A DNA stretch of 58,316 nucleotides from the IMG/VR virus record IMGVR_UViG_3300043449_000381, positions 1-58,316 of that record; one strand, given 5' to 3'. The stretch comes from a virus. The position numbers were made by a program, and so were the translations under genes. The notes beneath the pieces are model-generated. The model made no database searches, was not told where the DNA came from, and saw nothing but the letters and a program-made list of their open reading frames with translations. Positions 1 through 6,348 of this stretch are shown here, piece by piece (position 1 is the stretch's first letter; every line of letters begins with the position of its first letter).

Positions 1-991
1 GATCCGGCTGACATATCTCGCACAGAGATGCCAGTTCTCCAGCAAACTCCGCAAGTTCCATACTACCGATAGAACCTGATGTATCGATAGGCACGATGAT
101 CTCGCCCACCGTCTCGCTGATTGTTGTTGGCATGTAATCATCATCAGCCAAGCGACGACGATTGAACCTGCGCCATGTCAACTCATCAGCACCACGCACG
201 AAACTTGTCACGAACTGCGACAACTCCTCCCTCCAATTGACCGAACCCTCCACCATCTCCGACACGCTACGGGGCAGCGTAACGCCCATGCGACCTGCGA
301 GGATGCTGCCCTCATGGATCGCCTCGTTGATGTCCTCGGACAATTCCTTCAGCGCCTCGTCATCCATCTGCTCAACATTGTCGAAATCATGCTCGTCCAT
401 GCCGCTCAGATCGAATGTCTCGTTGCCGATAGTTACCGACTCTTCACCTGAAGAACCCTTATCTCGCTGCGGCTCACCCTTGGGTAGCGGGTTGCCACGC
501 CCACCACTTCCAGCTTGATCCTTGGGCTGACCAGTCTTGAGATAGTCATACACCTCACGCACCGACCAGCCAATGAACCGCTCGTCATACAACCCACCCT
601 CGGGCAGACGGCACAGATTCTTGTCCTTGATCGCCATGATGATCGCGTTAGCCACATAGTCCGCAGCAGCGTTAGCCAGTCGCGGGTCTGCTTTCCACAG
701 ATCAGTATGGCGAGGCAGGTGCTTCAGGATTACATGTAAATTCTCATGTAACACTAGACCGGCCACCTCCAGATCGTCCAAGGTGGACATGAACCGCGCA
801 CCGTACCGCTTGTTGTAACCATCGGTGTATGCGGTAGGACAACTATCAATGATGGAAGACTCACCCATCATGATCACCCCTGCGTACAGACAAGTCTCAG
901 GGTGCTGAATCAGACGCATATGCGCCTTCTTCAGTTTGTTCATCAGCACTTCGTAATCGAGTGCGTCTTGGACTGCGTTTGCTAATTGCAT
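1..991 (-). CDS. VWA-domain protein with HExxH metallopeptidase-like N-terminus (DUF2201 type), C-terminus cut off
   Basis: The first 330 codons are present and the frame is still open at the left edge. Residues 82-91 read HENLHVILKH, an HExxH zincin-type motif like the N-terminal putative metallopeptidase domain of DUF2201 proteins. Residues 303-307 read DTSGS, the DxSxS metal-binding site that opens a von Willebrand A domain; about 100 more residues of that domain should lie outside the window. An acidic linker lies at about 185-235. The ATG has GGAGGGG just upstream and follows the AAA gene stop by 15 bases, so this is the last gene of a DUF3150-AAA-VWA operon. MoxR-type ATPases usually work on a VWA partner (family knowledge). 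The target here is unknown. Confidence 0.85.
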   Translation of the reverse strand, partial: MQLANAVQDALDYEVLMNKLKKAHMRLIQHPETCLYAGVIMMGESSIIDSCPTAYTDGYNKRYGARFMSTLDDLEVAGLVLHENLHVILKHLPRHTDLWKADPRLANAAADYVANAIIMAIKDKNLCRLPEGGLYDERFIGWSVREVYDYLKTGQPKDQAGSGGRGNPLPKGEPQRDKGSSGEESVTIGNETFDLSGMDEHDFDNVEQMDDEALKELSEDINEAIHEGSILAGRMGVTLPRSVSEMVEGSVNWREELSQFVTSFVRGADELTWRRFNRRRLADDDYMPTTISETVGEIIVPIDTSGSIGSMELAEFAGELASLCEICQPD

Positions 992-1006
992 GATCCCCTC
1001 CAGTTA

Positions 1007-2134
1007 TTAAGACAGCATGTCGATGTTCTTGCTCGCCCACTGCTTGACCTGCTCGTTGTTCTTCGCCAGTCGCACGGTGCGCTTGTCCTTCATCAGCATA
1101 TAAAAGAATATGCCTTTGCTCTCGCTCGACGGGATGCGATCCACGAACTGCATGAACGATGACAACTCATCCTGCGTCGTGATTGTGTCCACGGCATTGA
1201 ACATCATAAGGAACAGCGCGGCGGGTTTGTCGGGCATCGCCACAGTCATCGGATTCTTGATGACCTCGGCAACATCGATCAACTCTTTCTCCATCGTGAT
1301 GAACGCCATCAACGCCTCAGCCGCAGAGACACCAATCGTGCCAGCCAACGCTGCCTTGAACATGTTCTTGCTGACCTTCTTCTCGTTGCGCACCACCACA
1401 TCACACAGCGCCAACGAACGGGGACTGACGAACGACAGCACAGAGTTACCCGGCTTGAAGATGTACGGATTATCTTCTTGCCCACCATCAAGGTATGACG
1501 CAAGGCAGCGCGGCTCCATCGCAACCCATGCCCTGATCGAACGGGCGATACCCTTCTCAGTCGCCCACGGCAACCACTTGAACATGTTGGGCTTGCGTAC
1601 CTTGAGGATCATCACCCGGTTACCTGAATGGGCGAGCATGCTGTCACCCACACCATCGGACTGATTGTTGCTCGTGCCAAGGACCACCGACCCATCAGGC
1701 AGACCACGATCACCCGCCATACGCTCCAGCATCAGGCGAGTAAACAATACCTGAAGCAGCTTGGGCGCTTTCAGCACCTCGTCGAGCATGATGATCTTGG
1801 GCTTGGGGCTATCGAGCTTGAACAACTCGCTCGCGTAATACTCCAGCCGTTTCGTCTCATGCACAGGGATGTGCATACCGGTATCGCCCAAGTCCTTGAG
1901 CGGACAATCGACATAGATGTAATCATATTTGTCGTTGGGATACTCAGTCGTGTCCCGCGTGCTACGCCATTGATCACCGTTCAGTTTGGCAATCTCTGCC
2001 AACACCGAAGACTTGCCTACGCCCGGCTCGCTTTGCAGGATCGGGGTGATTGTCTCGCCGTACAGCATGATTGCCTCGGGCAACTCGTTGATCTCGACCT
2101 GCACCTCAAGGGACATTGCGTTCTTGTTAGCCAT
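1007..2134 (-). CDS. MoxR/CobS-like AAA+ ATPase
   Basis: A 375-residue P-loop ATPase. Walker A is EPGVGKSS at residues 36-43, Walker B is IIMLDE at 114-119, and VVLGTSNNQ at about 150-158 looks like sensor 1. Length and motif spacing fit MoxR/CobS-type AAA+ proteins, which form rings that remodel or insert metal into a VWA-carrying partner. The next gene downstream encodes such a VWA protein and the gene upstream is DUF3150-like, so the three probably act together. The ATG is preceded by AGGAGA. A palindromic 19-mer (2155-2173) lies between this gene and the DUF3150 gene. The ATPase call is firm; the process it serves is inference. Confidence 0.88.
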   Translation of the reverse strand: MANKNAMSLEVQVEINELPEAIMLYGETITPILQSEPGVGKSSVLAEIAKLNGDQWRSTRDTTEYPNDKYDYIYVDCPLKDLGDTGMHIPVHETKRLEYYASELFKLDSPKPKIIMLDEVLKAPKLLQVLFTRLMLERMAGDRGLPDGSVVLGTSNNQSDGVGDSMLAHSGNRVMILKVRKPNMFKWLPWATEKGIARSIRAWVAMEPRCLASYLDGGQEDNPYIFKPGNSVLSFVSPRSLALCDVVVRNEKKVSKNMFKAALAGTIGVSAAEALMAFITMEKELIDVAEVIKNPMTVAMPDKPAALFLMMFNAVDTITTQDELSSFMQFVDRIPSSESKGIFFYMLMKDKRTVRLAKNNEQVKQWASKNIDMLS

Positions 2135-2154
2135 TGCGTTTCTCCTAGTTAATG

Positions 2155-2173
2155 TTTCTTCGATTGATGAAAT
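2155..2173. repeat. Palindromic 19-mer, copy 1
   Basis: TTTCTTCGATTGATGAAAT. One of six copies of an imperfect palindrome with arms TTTC(A/T)TC and GA(A/T)GAAA. It lies in the 45-base gap between the DUF3150 gene and the AAA gene, just 5' of the AAA ribosome-binding site in the reading direction. Confidence 0.8.
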
Positions 2174-2179
2174 TAAAAC

Positions 2180-3094
2180 TCAAACACCTGATCTCGGGCG
2201 GAACTTAGCGAGGATGTCGTCAATGTCATTCTTGACTGTCTCTCGCACAGCCACGGACTCTTTGAGCATGTCCACATTCAGCCCACGCAGCGTAGACTCC
2301 AGCGCCTGTCGTGCTTCCTCCAATGGCTGGTTGTTTGTCAGATTGAAAGACTTGAATGTCTCGCAATACTCCAGCGCCTTTGTGATTGTCGTGTCGTAAA
2401 TCTTGCGCTTCTTGAACTTGATCTCCCCGTTCTTGTCGGTTGTCTCGTCCACCCCACAGCAATGACTGATGCTCGTCATCACATTGATGAACTGCTCGGC
2501 TTGCTTGTGCATGATGTTGTCGATGATCGTCTGCGCTTGCTTACTGTAGTTGTTAAACAAATCATCAGCCAAGTCTTGAGCGATAGCGCAGCGGAAGTCG
2601 CCCAGCGGTATCTCGCTGGTGTATAACTCGACACGGAACTTGTTGCGGATCAGCGCAGCGTCGGGATAGTTGTTTCGGTCAAACATATCTCCTTGAATGA
2701 ACGCCATGTTCGCCACGATGCTCGGATACTTGGCAACGAACGCATCGGCAAGGTCGTCGAACGCTTGCTTGTGCAGCTTGAACTCGGCGGTGAACTTGGG
2801 CAGATCAACGAACGGCAGCACGGACTGTGACCCGCTCCAGTCGTAAGCGCGGCGCTTGATCCAGTTGTATATGGTCTGCCGATAGTTGAGAACTTTCTTG
2901 TGGTCGGGATCGTTAGCCAGCAGGTGCTCGATGAACCGTCCGCTGTCCTTGCTCGCTTTCTTGCTCGCGGTCACTTCCTCGGACACGGTGCGGTTCTGCT
3001 TGGTCGCCGTCCACACATGCACATCGACTGTGACAAGTATTGATGAAGTGGCGAGGGACACGATGTGCTGCGGCTTTTTCAATTGCGTTTCCAT
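2180..3094 (-). CDS. DUF3150-like protein
   Basis: A 304-residue soluble, mostly helical protein with no membrane segment or enzyme motif that I can identify. The overall character (N-terminal SILVTVDVHVWTATKQN, conserved DMFDRNNYP in the middle, helical C-terminus) resembles the phage and bacterial DUF3150 family, whose genes are commonly found next to a MoxR-type ATPase and a VWA protein, exactly as here. A CCGVDE segment near residue 213 is the only Cys cluster. The start is set by AGGAG seven bases upstream of ATG. It is the first gene after a strong sigma-70 promoter at 3178-3206. Function unknown; I infer an adaptor or substrate of the AAA/VWA pair. Confidence 0.75.
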   Translation of the reverse strand: METQLKKPQHIVSLATSSILVTVDVHVWTATKQNRTVSEEVTASKKASKDSGRFIEHLLANDPDHKKVLNYRQTIYNWIKRRAYDWSGSQSVLPFVDLPKFTAEFKLHKQAFDDLADAFVAKYPSIVANMAFIQGDMFDRNNYPDAALIRNKFRVELYTSEIPLGDFRCAIAQDLADDLFNNYSKQAQTIIDNIMHKQAEQFINVMTSISHCCGVDETTDKNGEIKFKKRKIYDTTITKALEYCETFKSFNLTNNQPLEEARQALESTLRGLNVDMLKESVAVRETVKNDIDDILAKFRPRSGV

Positions 3095-3113
3095 GACTAT
3101 CTCCTAATTAAAG

Positions 3114-3132
3114 TTTCATCGATTGATGAAAT
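3114..3132. repeat. Palindromic 19-mer, copy 2
   Basis: TTTCATCGATTGATGAAAT, the most symmetric copy, placed in the leader between promoter 3178-3206 and the ribosome-binding site of the DUF3150 gene. Confidence 0.85.
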
Positions 3133-3177
3133 GCTATTCAAGTGAACTACTCGGTTACTTCTCGACCTACAAACACC

Positions 3178-3206
3178 ATCATACAGGAACTTGACATATA
3201 GGTCAA
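3178..3206 (-). promoter_or_regulatory. Sigma-70 promoter for the DUF3150-AAA-VWA operon
   Basis: On the minus strand: -35 TTGACC (3201-3206), 17-base spacer, -10 TATGAT (3178-3183). The spacer (ATATGTCAAGTTCCTG) is nearly the same as that of the promoter at 5567-5595, so the two are related copies. The leader to the ATG is about 75 bases and holds palindrome copy 2. Confidence 0.8.
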
Positions 3207-3210
3207 TACG

Positions 3211-3390
3211 TCAACTTGTCTTTCTGTCCAACCTTTCAAACCATTTAACTACCTCCCCATCCATGTCCTTGTTCATCCTGTCGAGCAATCTGCTTATCAC
3301 GTGCTGGGCGTGGTATTTCCCCAGCCGTTCGCCCAGCTTGAACGACACCAACATGCACAACCCCATGAACAACCCAATCTCGATACTCAT
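3211..3390 (-). CDS. Small protein with N-terminal membrane segment (59 aa)
   Basis: ATG with a perfect GGAGGT ribosome-binding site that overlaps the stop of the gene before it. Residues 5-18 (IGLFMGLCMLVSFK) can form one short transmembrane segment, followed by a charged helical tail (VISRLLDRMNKD, then KWFERLDRK). It ends directly at the -35 region of the next promoter. Shorter than usual gene-finder limits but well supported by its ribosome-binding site and coupling. Function unknown. Confidence 0.7.
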   Translation of the reverse strand: MSIEIGLFMGLCMLVSFKLGERLGKYHAQHVISRLLDRMNKDMDGEVVKWFERLDRKTS

Positions 3391-3391
3391 G

Positions 3392-3481
3392 TCACACCTC
3401 CAATGAGAACATCAACAACACAAAAAAGTAGAACGCGGTCAGTCCTACCATCACCCATACAACATCAATCAGTCGTTGCAT
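3392..3481 (-). CDS. Single-span membrane micropeptide (29 aa)
   Basis: A 29-codon frame encoding one hydrophobic span (VVWVMVGLTAFYFFVLLMF) with a short basic N-terminus. It starts 17 bases inside the end of the previous gene and its last codons GAG GTG TGA form the ribosome-binding site of the next gene. Membrane-spanning composition and coupling argue that it is real; there is no homology I can name. Confidence 0.55.
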   Translation of the reverse strand: MQRLIDVVWVMVGLTAFYFFVLLMFSLEV

Positions 3482-3644
3482 CACGCTGCCTCTTTTCAAA
3501 GATGCCGGTCACTTCCATCTCGCCATTCGCGGAGATAATGTCAAACTCATCTTGCATCTTCTGCTCCGCGTCCTCGGCATCCTCTGCCTCGACCGTGACC
3601 GTCTGCCAGTAAGTGGCGATCACCATGCCCGTGTACGTTTTCAT
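3465..3644 (-). CDS. Small acidic protein (59 aa), unknown
   Basis: Starts MKTYTGMVIATYWQTVTVEA; the ATG follows GGAGGAACTGAA and overlaps the stop of the upstream 44-aa gene as ATGA. The first half is beta-like, with an acidic EDAEDAEQKMQDE stretch in the middle, typical of small phage proteins of the type xxxxVEAxDxxEAxxxA. A longer in-frame GTG or TTG start exists but would overlap the upstream gene heavily. Function unknown. Confidence 0.65.
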   Translation of the reverse strand: MKTYTGMVIATYWQTVTVEAEDAEDAEQKMQDEFDIISANGEMEVTGIFEKRQRDATTD

Positions 3645-3775
3645 TTCAGTTCCTCCGCAATTTGCCAAGTGATCTTGGCTTCAGGGTTCAGTCGTTGCCT
3701 CTCAGCCCAATACGGCACAGCCCACGCAAGATTAGTTTCAACCACGATCAGCTTGCCTTTCACAAATATCCGCAT
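3641..3775 (-). CDS. Small protein (44 aa), unknown
   Basis: Reads MRIFVKGKLIVVETNLAWAV then PYWAERQRLN and ends KITWQIAEELK. The ATG is preceded by GGAGGTGTGAG, which is also the end of the upstream gene. The stop overlaps the next start (ATGA). The fit to neighbours on both sides supports a real gene. Function unknown. Confidence 0.65.
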   Translation of the reverse strand: MRIFVKGKLIVVETNLAWAVPYWAERQRLNPEAKITWQIAEELK

Positions 3776-3776
3776 C

Positions 3777-3980
3777 TCACACCTCCTCGATATTAGTAAC
3801 CACAAAACCTTCGCTGATAGTGCAACCTACGATGAGCGGTTCTCCATCCATGTAATAAAAAATCTGCTCATCATCGGTATCGTTGTAACCATCCCAACTT
3901 TTTAACGCCACCTTGACTGTAAAAATGCGATCTGCTTCATCACTCCAATAGCCCGTTACTGTTTTATATTCGTATTTCAT
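3777..3980 (-). CDS. Small acidic protein (67 aa), unknown
   Basis: Starts MKYEYKTVTGYWSDE, a beta-rich acidic protein ending NIEEV. The ribosome-binding site AAGGAGGTGTGAG is strong and is formed from the last codons of the upstream gene. Its own last codons GAG GAG GTG TGA form the ribosome-binding site of the next gene. Function unknown. Confidence 0.7.
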   Translation of the reverse strand: MKYEYKTVTGYWSDEADRIFTVKVALKSWDGYNDTDDEQIFYYMDGEPLIVGCTISEGFVVTNIEEV

Positions 3981-3981
3981 C

Positions 3982-4158
3982 TCACACCTCCTTAATGATT
4001 GATAACATTCTTATTTCATAATCTGTGGTTGTTATCCCATTGTGCAGGTCGCCCTGCTTGCACAGGTGCATGTCCTTGTCCGCTACCTGCTCGTCAAAGT
4101 ACGCACCCACCACATCGCCGTCAGCCAACAACAAATGCACAAACATCGGCTCACTCAT
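3982..4158 (-). CDS. Small protein (58 aa), unknown
   Basis: Starts MSEPMFVHLLLADGDVVGAY and ends MLSIIKEV. The ATG is preceded by GGGGGGTGAC, a usable ribosome-binding site. Palindrome copy 3 lies 41-59 bases upstream. The terminal AAG GAG GTG TGA is the ribosome-binding site for the next gene. No recognised family. Confidence 0.65.
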   Translation of the reverse strand: MSEPMFVHLLLADGDVVGAYFDEQVADKDMHLCKQGDLHNGITTTDYEIRMLSIIKEV

Positions 4159-4198
4159 GTCACCCCCCGTTTCTTTATGCGAACGCTTTCGCGTTCAA

Positions 4199-4217
4199 CT
4201 TCATCAGTTGAAGAAAT
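4199..4217. repeat. Palindromic 19-mer, copy 3
   Basis: CTTCATCAGTTGAAGAAAT, in the gap between the 57-aa gene (4228-4401) and the 58-aa gene (3982-4158), again ahead of a ribosome-binding site in the reading direction. No promoter as good as those at 3.2 or 5.6 kb accompanies this copy. Confidence 0.75.
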
Positions 4218-4227
4218 CTTAAATGGT

Positions 4228-4401
4228 TCAGAACGGTGCAGCTTCTGGTTCTGGTCGCTTGGGTTTCTCGGTGTCGATGATCCTCGATCCGACCTTGCTG
4301 TTGTAGAACAGGGCAGCGCAGTAAGTCTCTGCTCCAAGTCGGGTCGTGAAAGACCGTTCAAGAGATTTTTTCTTTGGTATTGCCTCGACGCGGTAGCGCA
4401 T
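4228..4401 (-). CDS. Small basic protein (57 aa), unknown
   Basis: Starts MRYRVEAIPKKKSLERSFTT and ends KPKRPEPEAAPF. The start ATG overlaps the stop of the upstream gene (TGATG), implying translational coupling. A Pro/Lys-rich tail suggests a disordered C-terminus. Found by reading the frame; shorter than ordinary gene-finder limits. Confidence 0.6.
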   Translation of the reverse strand: MRYRVEAIPKKKSLERSFTTRLGAETYCAALFYNSKVGSRIIDTEKPKRPEPEAAPF

Positions 4402-4733
4402 CACTCAACTCCCTTCTGCGCCCACAACATGGCGTGTTTAATAGTGTCCAGCACTGAAGTTGGCGGGTTTATCCCCGCGTCGGTCAACATCTCGCACAGT
4501 TTTTCTATGTCGCCGCGCATGAGGTTGATCAAGTGGAATGCGTCCGCTAAATCGTCACCCTCCATTCTGAACGCACCCTTGTCTCCATCCCACAGCGCGA
4601 GGAATTCCGCGAGGTTGCCGATCAACGCGCCCACATCGACATATGTGTTCTCGCCATCCAATAAAACAAAATAAGTGCTACGCAGCATCTGAATCAGTTT
4701 GTCTATCTCACTCCTCCGAATCAGTTTGTCCAT
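4401..4733 (-). CDS. Paralogue of the C-terminal half of the neighbouring 177-aa protein (110 aa)
   Basis: Starts MDKLIRRSEIDKLIQMLRST; the ATG overlaps the upstream stop as TGATG. Residues 3-55 match residues 82-134 of the upstream gene product closely: LIRRSEIDKLIQML against LIRRGEMDKLIEML, then VDVGALIGNLAEFLALWDGD against VDVDKLIGCLGEFIALWEGD. This is a tandem partial duplication that has become a separate gene. The rest (LMRGDIEKLCEMLTDAG) is helical. Function unknown. Confidence 0.75.
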   Translation of the reverse strand: MDKLIRRSEIDKLIQMLRSTYFVLLDGENTYVDVGALIGNLAEFLALWDGDKGAFRMEGDDLADAFHLINLMRGDIEKLCEMLTDAGINPPTSVLDTIKHAMLWAQKGVE

Positions 4734-5266
4734 CACTCGTCCCCTTTCAGCAAGTCGCCCGCCTTTTTCAGCAATATAAATTTTTCTACCTCAGCCTCGG
4801 CATCCTCCACCCCTTTCAGCTTGTTCACCAACGCCACCAGCGCCGGGGTCTTGTCCTCGTCACTACTGAACGCCCCCTCGTCCCCTTCCCACAGCGCGAT
4901 AAATTCCCCTAGACACCCGATCAACTTGTCCACATCGACATGGGTGTCTCCACCATCGACCAAGGCAAAGTACGCGCCATTGAGCATTTCAATTAGTTTG
5001 TCCATCTCACCCCTCCGAATCAGTAAGTCGTTCGCCCTCTTTAGCGATACCGGCGCGACGAACTCGGTCTTGGTTGTGCGTGGGTTGAATACAAATTCTT
5101 CTACCTCAGCCTCCATTTCGCAATAGTCAGCCACGCCTGTGTCGTAACCACGCTTGAACCAATGTGCCTCGGGTTCACCATCAAACAAGTTGTCGTACAC
5201 GCCCACGGTTCGCCCGTAGTAGTAGCCCACCGCGTGGGCGTATAGTTCTTTATTAGTCATGTTCAT
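4733..5266 (-). CDS. Phage protein of unknown function, two-part (177 aa)
   Basis: The N-terminal part (1-60) has the pattern AVGYYYGRTVGVYDN... WFKRGYDTGVADYCE, which I recognise from many small phage proteins without known function. The C-terminal part (about 80-177) carries the helical segment duplicated in the next gene. The start ATG overlaps the upstream stop (ATGA); a second ATG two codons later is better spaced from GGGG and is an alternative. Probably cytoplasmic. Confidence 0.75.
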   Translation of the reverse strand: MNMTNKELYAHAVGYYYGRTVGVYDNLFDGEPEAHWFKRGYDTGVADYCEMEAEVEEFVFNPRTTKTEFVAPVSLKRANDLLIRRGEMDKLIEMLNGAYFALVDGGDTHVDVDKLIGCLGEFIALWEGDEGAFSSDEDKTPALVALVNKLKGVEDAEAEVEKFILLKKAGDLLKGDE

Positions 5267-5490
5267 CCCCTAAGATTTTTCTGATTGGTGTTACGCAGGA
5301 CGGACAGCGCAGCGTCAGCGGTCACTAACTGATAACCACCTTTGCCGTACTGCTGCACCACGCACCACGACATACGCTCCAGTCGGGCTTGTTCCTCGCC
5401 ACACATCAGGCAGGTCTGTCTGCCCGTTGCCCAGCGGGATGCGGGCACATTGTCGCCGCACCACATACAAAAATAATTATTACTCGCCAT
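5263..5490 (-). CDS. Small zinc-ribbon protein (75 aa)
   Basis: Two Cys pairs, CMWC at residues 8-11 and CLMC at 27-30, form a treble-clef or zinc-ribbon knuckle, followed by a helical LERMSWCVVQQYGKGG region. The ribosome-binding site is GGAGAC. It is the first gene of a long operon (5490 down to 3211) driven by the promoter at 5567-5595, with palindrome copy 4 in its leader. Could bind nucleic acid or a host protein; not resolvable from sequence. Confidence 0.75.
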   Translation of the reverse strand: MASNNYFCMWCGDNVPASRWATGRQTCLMCGEEQARLERMSWCVVQQYGKGGYQLVTADAALSVLRNTNQKNLRG

Positions 5491-5501
5491 GATTGTCTCC
5501 G

Positions 5502-5520
5502 TTTCATCAGTTGAAGAAAT
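5502..5520. repeat. Palindromic 19-mer, copy 4
   Basis: TTTCATCAGTTGAAGAAAT, located in the leader between promoter 5567-5595 and the zinc-ribbon gene, 11 bases from its start codon. The flank towards higher coordinates (GTTACTTGGCGGCGC) resembles the flanks of copies 5 and 6. Confidence 0.85.
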
Positions 5521-5566
5521 GTTACTTGGCGGCGCTTTGTGGGCGCACTCTCGACTTACAGAACCA

Positions 5567-5595
5567 ATTATACAGTAACTTTACATATTGATCAA
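5567..5595 (-). promoter_or_regulatory. Strong sigma-70 promoter for the 5490-3211 operon
   Basis: Minus strand: -35 TTGATC (5590-5595), 17-base spacer, -10 TATAAT (5567-5572), close to consensus. A GTTCTG box starts two bases after the -10, at the same spacing as at the promoters near 7.7 and 8.34 kb. The leader is about 70 bases long. Confidence 0.85.
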
Positions 5596-5700
5596 TGGGG
5601 ATGAATGTGTTTCTGTGAGGGTCGGGGCTGTGTTCTGTTTGTTCTGCGCTGTTCTATGGGGTCAAATTTGTAAGTGCTTGATTACAAAGGGAATGTTGGA

Positions 5701-5743
5701 GTTTTGTTCTGTTTGTTCTATGCGCTAACTTTATCTATAGAAC
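5701..5743. repeat. 43-bp inverted repeat, left arm
   Basis: Its reverse complement matches 6081-6123 at 38 of 43 positions. It contains TGTTCTGTTTGTTCTA at one end and TCTATAG at the other. The arms face each other across 337 bases. Confidence 0.9.
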
Positions 5744-5790
5744 GCCTTAGTTGACTTATTTGGTGGTAGTGGGGTGGAGGTAAGTCATTG

Positions 5791-5842
5791 TTTTTATTAT
5801 ATATTTTATAAAATAATAATAATAATAATAAGAAGAAAATAG
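5791..5842. other. AT-rich tract with AAT triplet repeats
   Basis: About 50 bases almost entirely A/T, including TATATTTTATAAAATAAT followed by a run of ATA triplets. It lies between the two arms of the 43-bp inverted repeat and could serve as a duplex-unwinding element. Confidence 0.75.
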
Positions 5843-6080
5843 AGAGTCTGTTCTATTTGTTCTTGTTCTAGATAGGACAACGGGAAAAAGGGGTGTTTGG
5901 TCTTGCACTTGCGGCGTTGCCCTCTCGCTCCCCTTTTTTGCACGGCTCCCCCCGGCTTTACTCCGCAGAACACGGAACAACAGAACAAAATGAAAATACG
6001 CTAAGACTTTGCGCTTTTCAAACCTCAATAAAATCAAGGACTTACCTCGTTTCATACGGGGTAAACTAGGCGCATTTCTT

Positions 6081-6123
6081 GTTCTATAGCTAAAGTTACG
6101 AAATAGAACAAACAGAACAAAAC
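6081..6123. repeat. 43-bp inverted repeat, right arm
   Basis: Inverted partner of 5701-5743 (38/43). Immediately followed by palindromic 19-mer copy 5, whereas the left arm has no such neighbour. Confidence 0.9.
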
Positions 6124-6126
6124 CGA

Positions 6127-6145
6127 CTTCATCACCTGAAGAAAC
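6127..6145. repeat. Palindromic 19-mer, copy 5
   Basis: CTTCATCACCTGAAGAAAC, followed by GCTATTTAGCGC, a flank shared with copy 6. It is not in a gene leader. Confidence 0.8.
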
Positions 6146-6174
6146 GCTATTTAGCGCCGCTGTGGGCATATCAG

Positions 6175-6232
6175 TTTCTCGATTGTTTAAATGACGGGCA
6201 ACATCGATTTCGCGATTGTTTAACTGATGGTC
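6175..6232. repeat. Two tandem 25-base repeats with 33-base period
   Basis: TTTCTCGATTGTTTAA (from 6175) and TTTCGCGATTGTTTAA (from 6208), each followed by a similar TGACGGGC/TGATGGTC ending. Possibly binding sites for one protein. Confidence 0.75.
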
Positions 6233-6296
6233 GCCCCTCGCCCACGCGAACATAGGCGCGCGCACAAACAGAGAACTGGCATCGCGAAGCGAGGAC

Positions 6297-6332
6297 AAAA
6301 AAAAGCCCCGCCGATCTTGCGACCGGCAGGGC
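6297..6332 (-). terminator. Rho-independent terminator after the 209-aa gene
   Basis: Stem built from GCCCCGCCGATC and GACCGGCAGGGC (two mismatches, TTGC loop), followed on the minus strand by eight T residues (A run 6297-6304). It lies 17 bases after the stop of the 209-aa gene. Confidence 0.85.
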
Positions 6333-6348
6333 AGGGTGCTGCGTGGTG

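Larger units (their letters stand above)
5491..6348. other. 858-base gene-free region: possible replication origin or regulatory hub
   Basis: No convincing gene on either strand. It holds a promoter (5567-5595), two palindromic 19-mers, six exact GTTCTG boxes (plus-strand starts 5632, 5641, 5706; as CAGAAC at 5966, 5981, 6113) plus GTTCTA variants, a 43-bp inverted repeat pair, an AT-only stretch, a 33-base tandem repeat and a terminator. Iterons beside an AT-rich stretch are what phage or plasmid origins often look like, but a repressor-binding hub would look similar. Confidence 0.6.

Noticed and set aside
3191-3612. Plus-strand frames of 71-103 codons
   Set aside because: They lie opposite the coupled minus-strand genes, which have good ribosome-binding sites. 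The plus frames show no start signal and odd Ser/Thr composition.
4155-4361. 68-codon minus-strand frame
   Set aside because: It overlaps the better-supported 57-aa gene (4228-4401), runs through palindrome copy 3 and has no ribosome-binding site.
5756-6298. Open frame of 180 codons on the minus strand
   Set aside because: It runs through the inverted repeats, the AT triplet run (giving a poly-Tyr stretch) and the tandem repeat (giving duplicated LNNRE). It has no ribosome-binding site and no protein-like pattern; I treat the region as non-coding.
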